A DNA stretch of 64,000 nucleotides, taken from NCBI GenBank assembly GCA_913778145.1, contig CAJYVI010000021.1, positions 21,552 through 85,551 of the forward strand. The letters are read 5' to 3'. Shown piece by piece: positions 38,462 to 47,351 of the stretch. How positions within the stretch are numbered: position 1 is the first letter of the stretch; each line of letters begins with the position of its first letter. The stretch is from an uncultured Pseudocitrobacter sp. (GTDB taxonomy: Bacteria; Pseudomonadota; Gammaproteobacteria; Enterobacterales; Enterobacteriaceae). The translations under genes were made by a program, and so were the position numbers. The notes beneath the pieces were generated by a model. It was not told the DNA's origin, searched no databases, and saw only the letters and a program-made list of their open reading frames with translations.

Positions 38462-41056
38462 TTGTTCAAGATAACCCATTGCTGCGGAGCGCGCATTGCC
38501 GCACTCGCGACCTTCTGTGCCCTCTTGTACAGTAATAAAGGGATTGCAGTCGAGAGCGTTGAATACGACAGTTCTTTTCTGATGGGATCCGGAGCTTCCA
38601 CAATTGATGTCGGACGCTATTCCCATGGAAACCCCACACCTGTCGGTACCTACAATGTACGCGTTTTCGTTAATGGCCAGTCTATAACCAGTATGGAGAT
38701 TCCCTTTGTCGATATTGGAGCCGAAAGCGCAGCCGCCTGTTTAACACGTAAAAATCTGACCCAGTTACATATCCGCCAGCCCGAAGCCTCTGTCGTTTTG
38801 CTGAAACGAGACGGCGATCAAGAAGATTGCCTGGATCTGGAGAAATCCATCGATAAAACCACTATCCAGTATGATAATGGCGAACAGCTTCTTGAAATCT
38901 CCCTTCCCCAAGCATTCATAACCAAAACCTATCGGGGCTATGTTGATCCATCCCTTTGGGAATCCGGCATCAATGCAGGATTACTTTCCTATTCGGTGAA
39001 TGCTTATCACAATAAAGCACAAGGGAATGATAACGACAGCTTATATGGCGCATTCAATTCAGGAATCAATCTTGGGGCATGGCATTTCAGGGCCCGCGGA
39101 AATTATAGTTGGTCAAAAAACGGGAGCAGTAACCTCGAATTTCAAAATCGTTACCTGCAACGCGATATCTCATCACTACGCTCACAGATTATCGTGGGGG
39201 AGTCGTACACCACTGGAGAAACCTTTGATGCGGTAAACGTTCGCGGAGTACGTCTTTACAGTGATAGCCGCATGTTACCTTCCGCACTAGCGAGCTATGC
39301 CCCAACTATTCGGGGGGTCGCCAATACCAACGCAAAGGTGACGATCACGCAAAATGGTTACAAGATCTACGAAACAACGGTATCTCCAGGCGCTTTTACC
39401 ATTGATGACATCAGCCCATCCGGATTTGGTAGCGAACTGGTCGTTACCATCGAAGAGGCTGACGGAACAAAAAGAACGTTCACCCAACCCTTTTCATCCG
39501 TCTTCCAGATGCAACGGCCAGGTGTCGGACGCTGGGATATCACCGCAGGCCAGGTGAATGATGATGATCTTCACACTACACCAAACCTTGTACAGGCGTC
39601 CTTCTACTACGGTTTTAATAATCTTCTCACCGGATACACCGGGGTACAGATAACGGATAACAATTACGCCGCTGTTTTAGTTGGCCTGGGAATTAACACT
39701 CAGCTTGGCGCATTTGCTGTCGATGTTACGCATGCTCAGGCAAACATTCCTGGTGACCAAACCTACCAGGGACAAAGCTTCCGCCTGACCTGGAACAAAC
39801 TGGTAGAAGCTACCCAAACCTCATTCAACGTTGCTGCATATCGTTATTCAACACAGAAATATCTCGGTCTTCATGACGCATTAACATTGATTGATAATGC
39901 TAAATATGCGTCCGAAGATGACGGCAAAATGACGATGAGAAACTATTCACGTATGAAAAATCAATTCACCGTCAGTGTCAGCCAACCCCTTAGAAGCGCT
40001 AACGAAGATTACGGATCGCTATACTTATCTGGAAGCTGGACCGACTACTGGGCAGATGGTGCAAGTCGTGCTGAATATAATATTGGCTACAGCAAAGGTG
40101 TTTCCTGGGGGAGCTTTAGCCTCAATCTACAACGAACCTGGGATGAAGATGGAAAAAAAGATGATGCAATATACCTTAATGTAAGCATTCCACTTGAAAC
40201 GCTTTTTGGCGGTAAACGTCAGACATCTGGATTTCGCAATATAAACACCCAGGTCAACAGTAATTTTGATGGTTCGCATCAATTGAATATCAGTAGCACA
40301 GGGAATAATGAAGATAACCGGCTTAATTACAGCATCAATACAGGTTACAGTCTGGATAAAGAGGAAAAAGATATTGCGTCTGTAGGTGGTTATCTTAGTT
40401 ACGACTCCTCCTGGGGCGGAATTTCAACATCCGCCTCTGTCAGTAGCGATCATAATCGACAATATTCATTCAGTACAGAGGGGGGTTTTGTTCTTCATAG
40501 CGGCGGGTTAACATTTACCAATCATAATTTCAATGATAATGATACGTTGGTACTGGTTGATGCCCCTGGAGCCAAGGGGGCTCAAATAAATAACAGCAAT
40601 AACACAGTAGACCGATGGGGATATGCAATATCCGCCTCATTAAATCCCTATCACGAAAACAAGGTCGGGCTAAATATTGATACGCTGGAAAACGATGTTG
40701 AACTGAAAAGTACCAGCACCACTACCGTACCACGAAGTGGCTCCGTTGTTTTGGCTCGTTTTGAAACCGATCAGGGCCGTTCCGCGATACTCAATATTAG
40801 CGCGCAAAATGGACAAGTAATCCCGTTTGCGGCTGAAATTTACCAGGGTGGTGCGATAATCGGCAGCATGGGTCAGGGTGGGCAAGCATTTGTACGGGGT
40901 ATAAATGAAAACGGAGAACTGAGCGTTCGCTGGAGCGACAATAATCGCCCCGTGAGCTGCAATGTCGTTTATCGTATCCCCGAAAAAGTACAGACCGTAG
41001 GTTCTACCGGAACATTATTATTAAATGGTCTTATTTGTCGGAGCGGAGGTAAATAG
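38462..41056 (+). CDS. fimbrial outer-membrane usher (FimD/PapC family)
   Basis: 864 aa outer-membrane channel that receives chaperone-pilin complexes and secretes the growing fibre. After a signal peptide (about 1-29) comes the N-terminal chaperone-binding domain with FNSSFL-like YDSSFLMG, then a 24-strand barrel with an inserted plug (about 230-330) and C-terminal Ig-like domains, ending with the PVSCNVVYRIPE and ICRSGGK region. I use a TTG at 38462 with CAGGGAT upstream because no in-frame ATG exists between the preceding stop (38423) and the signal peptide. It is the homologue of HtrE in the yad operon. Confidence 0.93.
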   Translation: MFKITHCCGARIAALATFCALLYSNKGIAVESVEYDSSFLMGSGASTIDVGRYSHGNPTPVGTYNVRVFVNGQSITSMEIPFVDIGAESAAACLTRKNLTQLHIRQPEASVVLLKRDGDQEDCLDLEKSIDKTTIQYDNGEQLLEISLPQAFITKTYRGYVDPSLWESGINAGLLSYSVNAYHNKAQGNDNDSLYGAFNSGINLGAWHFRARGNYSWSKNGSSNLEFQNRYLQRDISSLRSQIIVGESYTTGETFDAVNVRGVRLYSDSRMLPSALASYAPTIRGVANTNAKVTITQNGYKIYETTVSPGAFTIDDISPSGFGSELVVTIEEADGTKRTFTQPFSSVFQMQRPGVGRWDITAGQVNDDDLHTTPNLVQASFYYGFNNLLTGYTGVQITDNNYAAVLVGLGINTQLGAFAVDVTHAQANIPGDQTYQGQSFRLTWNKLVEATQTSFNVAAYRYSTQKYLGLHDALTLIDNAKYASEDDGKMTMRNYSRMKNQFTVSVSQPLRSANEDYGSLYLSGSWTDYWADGASRAEYNIGYSKGVSWGSFSLNLQRTWDEDGKKDDAIYLNVSIPLETLFGGKRQTSGFRNINTQVNSNFDGSHQLNISSTGNNEDNRLNYSINTGYSLDKEEKDIASVGGYLSYDSSWGGISTSASVSSDHNRQYSFSTEGGFVLHSGGLTFTNHNFNDNDTLVLVDAPGAKGAQINNSNNTVDRWGYAISASLNPYHENKVGLNIDTLENDVELKSTSTTTVPRSGSVVLARFETDQGRSAILNISAQNGQVIPFAAEIYQGGAIIGSMGQGGQAFVRGINENGELSVRWSDNNRPVSCNVVYRIPEKVQTVGSTGTLLLNGLICRSGGK

Positions 41057-41057
41057 G

Positions 41058-41624
41058 ATGGCGATCCAAACATTTAAATGTGTAATCGCAGTAGCATTTC
41101 TGAGCCTATTCATTTTGAAGTCTGGCCAGGCAACAGATCTTAATGTCGATTTTGTCGCCAACGTTCTGGAAACCACATGTAATATATCGCTTGAGCAAGA
41201 TGGTAATATAAACATTAATAACGATGGCATGGATAACTATAGTCTGAAAATCCCAGATGTCAGACTGGAGAAAGTAATCAATGCCGATGTCGCAGCCCAG
41301 GCTGATTTTAAACTTGTTGCAACGGGCTGTAGCGCGAATGTTATGAAGATCACGACCAGGATCTTCGGTTCTTCAATATCAGGGGCACTCATTAACAATG
41401 AGGCCACAGGTGATGCAGCAAGTCATATTGGTATGGGGTTCAAGCGCAGAAATAGTGAGGATAGTGCTTTCATTCTCCCCAACAACTCAGATGCGATTCA
41501 ATGGAGTGCGGATGAAATGTCAAATGGTCTGCCAATGACGGTTGCCCTGCGAGAAACAACGGCTGGAGCAGGGACGATCGGGAGTTTCCGCGCAAAAGCC
41601 ACCTTTAATTTCACTTATGAATAA
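41058..41624 (+). CDS. minor fimbrial subunit 1
   Basis: 188 aa pilin-like protein. Signal peptide about 1-25 (ends GQATD region); the pilin disulfide cysteines are in ETTCNIS and ATGCSAN, and the C-terminus FNFTYE has the conserved penultimate Tyr. It begins one base after the usher stop with a strong GGAGG inside the usher end. Probably a tip or adaptor subunit, or a minor shaft pilin; position matches yadM in the E. coli yad operon. Confidence 0.88.
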   Translation: MAIQTFKCVIAVAFLSLFILKSGQATDLNVDFVANVLETTCNISLEQDGNININNDGMDNYSLKIPDVRLEKVINADVAAQADFKLVATGCSANVMKITTRIFGSSISGALINNEATGDAASHIGMGFKRRNSEDSAFILPNNSDAIQWSADEMSNGLPMTVALRETTAGAGTIGSFRAKATFNFTYE

Positions 41625-42240
41625 TATAACTCATGCTATGAAAATAATCATTTATTCAGCCTTTGTTATTCTGGCGGCCATAAGTGGAACTCCGTTCATC
41701 TTTCCGACCCAGGCAGGAACCCCTACGTTAACGCTTACCGTAACCAGCCAAATCACAATGGGTACGTGCACCGCTGAATTGCTGGATGACAACGGTAATA
41801 CAACGAATATTATCGCTTTTGGCAATATCTACATTTCTGAACTGGAGGCAAAAAGCAAAATAAAGTCTTTTAAATTACGTTTCACAAACTGTGAAGGGAT
41901 ACCAAAACGCCAGGCGAAAGTGACATTGGCCCCCAGAGGAACCGCCTGCGCAGCAACAAACTCCGCAGCCTTTGCTAATAATATTCCAGATACAGCAAAT
42001 AAAGCACAACACACTGCCGTTGAAATTTGGACAACCCGTACACCAGAGGGGAATGATAGCGTACAGCTGCAATGCTTCAATCCCAACACTCAACTAGTTG
42101 ATATTTCTGCGGCCAACGGCCAGCAATATGTTGAATACATCCTCAGCGCCAGAATGGTAGTCGAGCCTGGTCAGTCCTCTTCAGCAGTCACGACGGGGGA
42201 TTTTACCTCTCCGGCAACGTTTACTATAACCTATGAGTAA
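41617..42240 (+). CDS. minor fimbrial subunit 2
   Basis: 207 aa from the ATG at 41617, which overlaps the previous stop (ATGAATAA), or 200 aa from the ATG at 41638, which begins the hydrophobic signal peptide more directly (MKIIIYSAFV). The mature part has cysteines in GTCTAEL and FTNCEGI plus an additional pair (TACAAT, QLQCFN), and ends FTITYE. A pilin-family minor subunit by fold, operon position and C-terminus; the exact role in the tip is unknown. No ribosome-binding site is evident for either start, which fits coupled translation. Confidence 0.85.
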   Translation: MNNITHAMKIIIYSAFVILAAISGTPFIFPTQAGTPTLTLTVTSQITMGTCTAELLDDNGNTTNIIAFGNIYISELEAKSKIKSFKLRFTNCEGIPKRQAKVTLAPRGTACAATNSAAFANNIPDTANKAQHTAVEIWTTRTPEGNDSVQLQCFNPNTQLVDISAANGQQYVEYILSARMVVEPGQSSSAVTTGDFTSPATFTITYE

Positions 42241-42245
42241 CGGAT

Positions 42246-42848
42246 ATGGATATTGGCATTAACCCATTTTTTCCCCGTCTTATTTTATATATTCCATTGT
42301 TTTTTTTATTAAAAATTACGTGTAGTTACGCAAACATTGAATTCGATATCACGGCATCAGTGATATCAAGTTCTTGTCAGATAACTATCAGTAATGGCGG
42401 CATTGTTAATCTTGATACCGTCACCCTCGATTATTTTTCGGAAGATATCACTCCAGAAAGCGATTATCCTGGTGGAGAATATTTTTCTATAGATATAGTT
42501 TCCTGCGAAAATACACAGGACACCCAATCACGAATAAAAATCGACTTCCAGCCCAAAACGAGCCCCTTTTCAGCAGGAAACTATCAGGTTTTCACCAATG
42601 AATTAGAACAACTGACAGACGGTGCTAAAAACGTTGGCATTGTGATCTTCTCAGCGCAAGAAAACGCGTCAACCTTTAACGTCCTGGCATCTGATGGTAA
42701 ATCCCGAGCGATATACCCGGCAACGCCGACACAGGTCGCCCCTTCATCCTGGAGATTCTACTCACGTATGCAGCAAATTGATAAATCACAACCGCCATTA
42801 ACTGGGCGGGTAAGAAGCCAGGTTATTGTCAGTGTGACGTATGAATAG
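42246..42848 (+). CDS. minor fimbrial subunit 3
   Basis: 200 aa. A hydrophobic N-terminus (residues about 9-29, ending CSYA) acts as signal peptide. The mature part has pilin cysteines in SSSCQIT and IVSCENT and ends VSVTYE. The body is rich in Ser, Thr and Asn like other tip adaptors. It starts five bases after the previous stop and precedes the adhesin, so it is probably the adaptor that joins the adhesin to the fibre; this is inferred from position. Confidence 0.86.
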   Translation: MDIGINPFFPRLILYIPLFFLLKITCSYANIEFDITASVISSSCQITISNGGIVNLDTVTLDYFSEDITPESDYPGGEYFSIDIVSCENTQDTQSRIKIDFQPKTSPFSAGNYQVFTNELEQLTDGAKNVGIVIFSAQENASTFNVLASDGKSRAIYPATPTQVAPSSWRFYSRMQQIDKSQPPLTGRVRSQVIVSVTYE

Positions 42849-42860
42849 AAGGAAATAAAA

Positions 42861-43964
42861 ATGTGTATAAAAATAAATGGGTTATTACTGCATCTATGTT
42901 GCGTCTTAATCTTTCTCATATGGGCTACGTCGAATGCCTTCGCCGGTATGTACGATTGCTACATAGACCCCGCCGCAGGCGGGGATTATACAATGACAAT
43001 GTCCTCTAATCGTCTCAATATCCCACTTACAGGTGTCGATTCACCAACAGAAATCTCTACTGTTGTTATTCCAGATGTTCCCATTATCCTCAGAGGCGAT
43101 ATCGGATGTAAGGTTTTAAGCGGCGGAGATGAATCCGTGCATCTAACAAATACGTCAGATGCAGCCATACAAACAAGCGCCGTGACTAACGAAGGTAGTG
43201 CCCTGTTCGCTACGTCGATTGAAGGTATTGTTTACTCTATGGAGTTATTTTGTAGCGGATGCATAGACAGTACTGTTTTAAGAGTTCTCTCACCTTACGG
43301 CGCTGGAAGTTTCATACCTAATTCCAATATACGTTTTGAATGGGAAGACACCGATAGCAATTGGCGCTTACGCTTTCGCCTCTACCAAACGGCATCATTT
43401 CGCCCCCAAAATGGTGTGACAAACGGGCACGCAATTCCTGGACAAATAGCCACATGGCAAATTGGATCGGGTGAGCATTCGGCAAAAGTAAATTTCCGTG
43501 TAGATGTAAACTCATTAGATTTCACCGTGTCCCCTCCGACCTGCCTCACCACCGCACTGGTGGGAGAAAACACCAAGGGTAATCAGGTACTGTTAGGCGA
43601 TTATTACGTCTACGATATTCATCAAGGAGTAACCCCAGAAGTTCCTTTTATTATCCGCGGAGAGAACTGTGGCGCCAGCCGAATCGACATAAAACTGAGA
43701 GCCACGACGGCCTCCCCCAATACGGAACTGGTCGGGAAAAGCGCAGGCACTGCTGAAGGTGTTGGTATACGGGTCGTTTCAACAGCGAATAACAACAATC
43801 TTCCTTTGAAACCTGATGCCAGCAATGCTGCCACTTTCACTTATTCAGAGTGGTGGAACCCACAGCTTGATTTCCCATTCACTGCACAATTGATTGCAGA
43901 TGGCCAAACCGTCAGACCTGGCTCATTCACAGGCAACGCTACATTTAATTTTTCTTATGAATAA
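42861..43964 (+). CDS. two-domain fimbrial tip adhesin (YadC/FimH-like)
   Basis: 367 aa, about twice the pilin length, as expected for a tip adhesin. Signal peptide 1-28 (ends NAFA). The N-terminal half (about 29-225) has five cysteines and no pilin pattern and would be the receptor-binding lectin domain; the C-terminal half (about 230-367) is pilin-like with cysteines in PTCLTT and ENCGAS and ends FNFSYE. A GAAGGAA precedes the ATG. It is the last gene of the operon, where E. coli has yadC. The ligand cannot be predicted from sequence. Confidence 0.88.
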   Translation: MCIKINGLLLHLCCVLIFLIWATSNAFAGMYDCYIDPAAGGDYTMTMSSNRLNIPLTGVDSPTEISTVVIPDVPIILRGDIGCKVLSGGDESVHLTNTSDAAIQTSAVTNEGSALFATSIEGIVYSMELFCSGCIDSTVLRVLSPYGAGSFIPNSNIRFEWEDTDSNWRLRFRLYQTASFRPQNGVTNGHAIPGQIATWQIGSGEHSAKVNFRVDVNSLDFTVSPPTCLTTALVGENTKGNQVLLGDYYVYDIHQGVTPEVPFIIRGENCGASRIDIKLRATTASPNTELVGKSAGTAEGVGIRVVSTANNNNLPLKPDASNAATFTYSEWWNPQLDFPFTAQLIADGQTVRPGSFTGNATFNFSYE

Positions 43965-43971
43965 CCCCTAC

Positions 43972-43999
43972 CAGCGCCGAAGGATTCCTTTTGGCGCTG
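43972..43999. terminator. hairpin after the fimbrial operon
   Basis: CAGCGCC (43972-43978) pairs with GGCGCTG (43993-43999), with an inner AAGG/CCTT pairing. It lies a few bases after the adhesin stop and before the panB promoter; no T-run, so termination may be inefficient. Confidence 0.5.
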
Positions 44000-44022
44000 A
44001 CGATGCATGCCTCTAAAAACCA

Positions 44023-44050
44023 TTGCCCCTCTGAATGCTGCTGTTAGAAT
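44023..44050 (+). promoter_or_regulatory. panBC promoter candidate
   Basis: -35 TTGCCC (44023-44028) and -10 TAGAAT (44045-44050), spacing 16 bp, 34 bp before the panB ATG. Confidence 0.6.
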
Positions 44051-44084
44051 GCCGATTAATTCAACCTTACCATCAGGATACGTT

Positions 44085-44876
44085 ATGAAACCGACAACGA
44101 TTTCCCTGCTGCAAAAATACAAACAAGAAAAAAAACGCTTCGCCACCATCACCGCTTACGACTACAGCTTCGCCAAACTGTTTGCTGACGAAGGTCTGAA
44201 CGTGATGCTGGTCGGCGATTCGCTGGGCATGACCGTGCAGGGGCATGATTCCACCCTTCCCGTTACCGTTGAAGATATCGCTTATCACACCGCAGCTGTC
44301 CGTCGCGGCGCGCCAAACTGCCTGCTGCTGGCTGACCTGCCTTTTATGGCGTATGCCACGCCGGAACAGGCATTTGAAAACTCGGCTATCGTGATGCGCG
44401 CAGGCGCGAACATGGTCAAAATTGAAGGCGGTGCATGGCTTGCTGATACGGTCAAAATGCTGGCCGAACGTGCCGTGCCGGTATGTGGCCATCTGGGGTT
44501 AACCCCGCAGTCGGTCAACGTTTTCGGCGGTTATAAAGTACAGGGTCGAGGCGATGCGGGCGACCAGTTGCTGAGCGACGCGCTGGCGCTGGAAGCGGCA
44601 GGCGCACAGCTTCTGGTGCTGGAGTGCGTGCCAGTTGAACTGGCAAAACGCGTCACCGAGGCGCTGGCGATTCCGGTTATCGGTATCGGCGCGGGCAACG
44701 TCACCGACGGGCAGATCCTCGTCATGCACGATGCCTTCGGAATTACTGGCGGCCATATCCCTAAATTTGCTAAAAATTTCCTTGCTGAAACGGGCGACAT
44801 CCGCGCGGCTGTGCGGCAGTATATGGCTGAAGTGGAGTCCGGCGTATATCCGGGCGAAGAACACAGTTTCCATTAA
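44085..44876 (+). CDS. panB: 3-methyl-2-oxobutanoate hydroxymethyltransferase
   Basis: 263 aa (E. coli 264). Transfers a hydroxymethyl group from 5,10-methylene-tetrahydrofolate to alpha-ketoisovalerate, giving ketopantoate, the first step of pantothenate and CoA synthesis. The TIM-barrel motifs [17 protein letters not shown] and IPVIGIGAG are present, with the catalytic Glu in VLECVP. The ATG at 44085 follows AGGA and gives MKPTTISLL; the frame extends upstream to 44007 without support. panC follows 11 bp later. Confidence 0.98.
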   Translation: MKPTTISLLQKYKQEKKRFATITAYDYSFAKLFADEGLNVMLVGDSLGMTVQGHDSTLPVTVEDIAYHTAAVRRGAPNCLLLADLPFMAYATPEQAFENSAIVMRAGANMVKIEGGAWLADTVKMLAERAVPVCGHLGLTPQSVNVFGGYKVQGRGDAGDQLLSDALALEAAGAQLLVLECVPVELAKRVTEALAIPVIGIGAGNVTDGQILVMHDAFGITGGHIPKFAKNFLAETGDIRAAVRQYMAEVESGVYPGEEHSFH

Positions 44877-44887
44877 GGAGTCACCTT

Positions 44888-45739
44888 GTGTTAATTATCG
44901 AAACCCTGCCGCTGCTGCGTCAGCATATCCGCCGTCTGCGTATGGAAGGCAAGCGCGTGGCGCTGGTGCCCACCATGGGTAACCTGCACGATGGCCACAT
45001 GAAGCTGGTCGACGAAGCGAAATCGCGCGCGGATGTGGTAGTGGTCAGTATTTTCGTTAACCCGATGCAGTTCGATCGTCCGGAAGATCTGGCGCGCTAT
45101 CCGCGCACCTTGCAGGAAGACAGCGAGAAGCTGAATAAGCGCAAAGTCGATCTGGTTTTCGCGCCGTCCGCGCAGGAAATTTACCCGCAGGGTACCGAGA
45201 ATCATACCTTTGTTGACGTACCGGGCCTCTCAACCATGCTCGAAGGCGCCAGCCGCCCAGGGCACTTCCGCGGCGTTTCGACCATCGTCAGTAAACTCTT
45301 TAACCTCATTCAGCCAGACATCGCCTGCTTCGGCGAGAAAGATTTTCAGCAACTGGCGCTGATCCGCAAGATGGTTGCCGATATGGGCTTTGACATTGAG
45401 ATTGTCGGCGTGCCGATTATCCGCGCTAAAGATGGCCTGGCGCTCAGTTCGCGCAATGGTTACCTGACGTCGGACCAACGCAAGATAGCGCCGGGGCTGT
45501 ATAAGATGCTGAGTTCAGTGGCAGAGAAACTGAAAAACGGCGAGCGCGATCAGCCAGAAATCATCGCCCTCGCCGAGCAGGAACTGAATGAAAAAGGCTT
45601 CCGCGCCGATGATATTCAGATCCGCGACGCCGACACGCTGCTCGACCTGACCGACAGCAGCAAACGTGCGGTGATCCTGATGGCCGCATGGCTCGGGCAG
45701 GCACGTTTAATCGACAATAAAATTGTCGAATTAGGCTGA
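44888..45739 (+). CDS. panC: pantothenate synthetase
   Basis: 283 aa, the E. coli length. Condenses pantoate and beta-alanine with ATP to pantothenate through a pantoyl-adenylate. The nucleotidyltransferase signature [10 protein letters not shown] spans residues 28-37, with H34 and H37 as the HxGH-type pair; GEKDFQQL and the LSSRNGYL segment bind ATP and pantoate. The start is a GTG preceded by AAGGAG. The beta-alanine comes from PanD, whose gene lies on the far side of the Rpn-type gene. Confidence 0.98.
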   Translation: MLIIETLPLLRQHIRRLRMEGKRVALVPTMGNLHDGHMKLVDEAKSRADVVVVSIFVNPMQFDRPEDLARYPRTLQEDSEKLNKRKVDLVFAPSAQEIYPQGTENHTFVDVPGLSTMLEGASRPGHFRGVSTIVSKLFNLIQPDIACFGEKDFQQLALIRKMVADMGFDIEIVGVPIIRAKDGLALSSRNGYLTSDQRKIAPGLYKMLSSVAEKLKNGERDQPEIIALAEQELNEKGFRADDIQIRDADTLLDLTDSSKRAVILMAAWLGQARLIDNKIVELG

Positions 45740-45744
45740 TATAT

Positions 45745-45780
45745 CCCGGCTGGCGCTGGCGGCAGTTAGCGCCAGCCGGG
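45745..45780. terminator. 13-bp hairpin between panC and the Rpn-type gene
   Basis: CCCGGCTGGCGCT (45745-45757) pairs perfectly with AGCGCCAGCCGGG (45768-45780). It spans the end of the convergent Rpn-type gene and probably stops transcription from both sides, although no long U-run is present. Confidence 0.65.
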
Positions 45781-46710
45781 AATGTTTTCGATCTCTTCGC
45801 GGGTTAAGTCGGTCATCTCCGCAACCAGTTCTGGTGACATGCCGTTTTTTAGCATACGTGCAGCAACCCGATGTGTGGCATTGCTTTCTCCTTGTTGTAT
45901 GCCTTGTTGCATACCCTGTTGAATTCCCTTCAGCATCCCCTGCTCTTCAAGCCACTCGGCAACCGTCCCCATTGTTTTCTCCTTTGGCAAACGCCTTCCC
46001 AGTTCACGGTAAAATATTTTCGGCTGGTCAGTATGACCACGTAGTAACATATAGTTTACCAGCGTGATTAATTGACTTTCGGTAGTGTACTCCGCGCTCA
46101 AAAGCGTGACCAGATCCTCCAGCATTTTCATTAAGTCGCGCTGGCGAATATGCTTTTGCAGCAGTTCGAGTATGGCTACGCGGCGATGCTGCATAATTTC
46201 ATCGTCCGGTATGGTGGTAACATCCACCAGCGGAAAGGGCTCGCTGTAAAGTCGTCTCGCCAGTTCGGGCGAGGAAAACATGTCCGTCCAGCACATTGAA
46301 TAGGGATAAGGCGATGTCTTTCCCTGATAGAAGAGAATGGGAACCACCAGGGGTAACTGTTCGAAACCCGCTTCCAGATGGCGGTGCATTGCGGCAATGG
46401 CATAGCGAATCATGCGGAAAGGCATTTTCTTGCTCGGCGTGCTCTGGTGTTCGATCAGAATATGCAAATAGCCGGGATGGCCCTGCATCGAAACGGAGTA
46501 AAGTATATCGGAGTACTGTTCCTGTAGACTTTCTTCGACAAAGTTGCCTGACTCCAGCGTAAGGGTCGTCAGGTCGCAAATCCCTTTGATCTCCTGCGGA
46601 AGATGAATATCCAGAAAATCGCGTGCCGTTTCGGTGTGCATTAAAAACTGTTTGAATACCGCATCATGCGGCGTGCTGGCTGCTGTTTTCATTTCCCCGA
46701 CCTTTGCCAT
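45766..46710 (-). CDS. Rpn family recombination-promoting nuclease / putative transposase
   Basis: 314 aa, related to E. coli RpnC (YadD), which lies at the same place between panC and panD. Rpn proteins have a PD-(D/E)XK nuclease domain (former YhgA-like transposase family) and promote RecA-independent recombination; RpnA has Mg-stimulated DNase activity. The likely catalytic residues are D68 (YSDILY), E87 and Q89 (LIEHQS). The C-terminus has the family's Gln/Gly repeat (GIQQGMQQGIQQG, about 266-279). I start at 46710 with AGGA just before it; Met7 at 46692 is possible. The frame is intact, and there are no terminal inverted repeats. Confidence 0.9.
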   Translation of the reverse strand: MAKVGEMKTAASTPHDAVFKQFLMHTETARDFLDIHLPQEIKGICDLTTLTLESGNFVEESLQEQYSDILYSVSMQGHPGYLHILIEHQSTPSKKMPFRMIRYAIAAMHRHLEAGFEQLPLVVPILFYQGKTSPYPYSMCWTDMFSSPELARRLYSEPFPLVDVTTIPDDEIMQHRRVAILELLQKHIRQRDLMKMLEDLVTLLSAEYTTESQLITLVNYMLLRGHTDQPKIFYRELGRRLPKEKTMGTVAEWLEEQGMLKGIQQGMQQGIQQGESNATHRVAARMLKNGMSPELVAEMTDLTREEIENIPGWR

Positions 46711-46965
46711 TCGTCCTGTGTGCGCAGTATCGCTGTATCGCCACGCGGCGTCAGCGAGGGATTGTGAACGCCTCGAGCAGGCTCGGGATAAAAATCAACG
46801 ATATACATTCATTACCGTCAGTTCCTCGCAGCTGTACGCAAACTGTGCGAAGAAACGACGCCAGATGAGTGGACACCCAACCAAAATCGGGCAATACTGC
46901 CAGGAATTTCCTGAAGCTGATATTCACATCAGCTTTGTTATCGTTATGGTAGAAAGGTAGAAGTT
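46711..46965 (+). promoter_or_regulatory. upstream region of panD with hairpin and short open frame
   Basis: 255 bp between the divergent Rpn-type gene and panD. A hairpin AAGCTGAT (46914-46921) with ATCAGCTT (46928-46935) sits about 30 bp before the panD ATG and could affect its mRNA. A 37-codon open frame (46801-46914) with protein-like composition (HYRQFLAAVRKLCEETTPDEW near its start) lacks an ATG, GTG or TTG at its head and may be a remnant. No clear promoter could be chosen. Confidence 0.45.
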
Positions 46966-47346
46966 ATGATTCGCACTATGCTGCAAGGTAAGCTCCATCG
47001 CGTCAAAGTGACCCAGGCTGACCTGCACTACGAAGGCTCTTGCGCCATTGACCAGGATTTTCTCGACGCAGCCGGTATTCTTGAAAACGAAGCCATTGAT
47101 ATCTGGAACGTGAGCAATGGTAAGCGCTTTTCCACTTACGCGATCGCGGCAGAGCGCGGTTCCCGCATCATTTCCGTCAACGGCGCGGCAGCGCACTGCG
47201 CGGAAGTGGGCGATATTGTGATCATTGCAAGCTTCGTCACCATGCCGGATGAAGAAGCTCGCACCTGGCGTCCGAAAGTGGCTTACTTTGAAGGCGACAA
47301 CGAAATGAAACGCACCGCGAAAGCGATTCCGGTTCAGGTTGCCTGA
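46966..47346 (+). CDS. panD: aspartate 1-decarboxylase (pyruvoyl-dependent)
   Basis: 126 aa, made as a proenzyme that self-cleaves between G24 and S25 (YEGSCAI) with help from PanZ to form the pyruvoyl cofactor on the alpha chain. Decarboxylates aspartate to beta-alanine for PanC. Y58 in the STYAI segment and NGAAAH are conserved. AAAGG precedes the ATG. It is separated from panBC by the Rpn-type gene, as in E. coli, so it is transcribed separately. Confidence 0.98.
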   Translation: MIRTMLQGKLHRVKVTQADLHYEGSCAIDQDFLDAAGILENEAIDIWNVSNGKRFSTYAIAAERGSRIISVNGAAAHCAEVGDIVIIASFVTMPDEEARTWRPKVAYFEGDNEMKRTAKAIPVQVA

Positions 47347-47351
47347 TTGCC

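Noticed and set aside
45766..46710. Rpn-type gene as an active insertion sequence
   Set aside because: No terminal inverted repeats or target-site duplications are visible, and the E. coli relative lies at the same place.
46634..46960. 108-codon plus-strand frame before panD
   Set aside because: Its first part is antisense to the start of the Rpn-type gene, and the rest lies in a different frame from the more protein-like 46801-46914 stretch.
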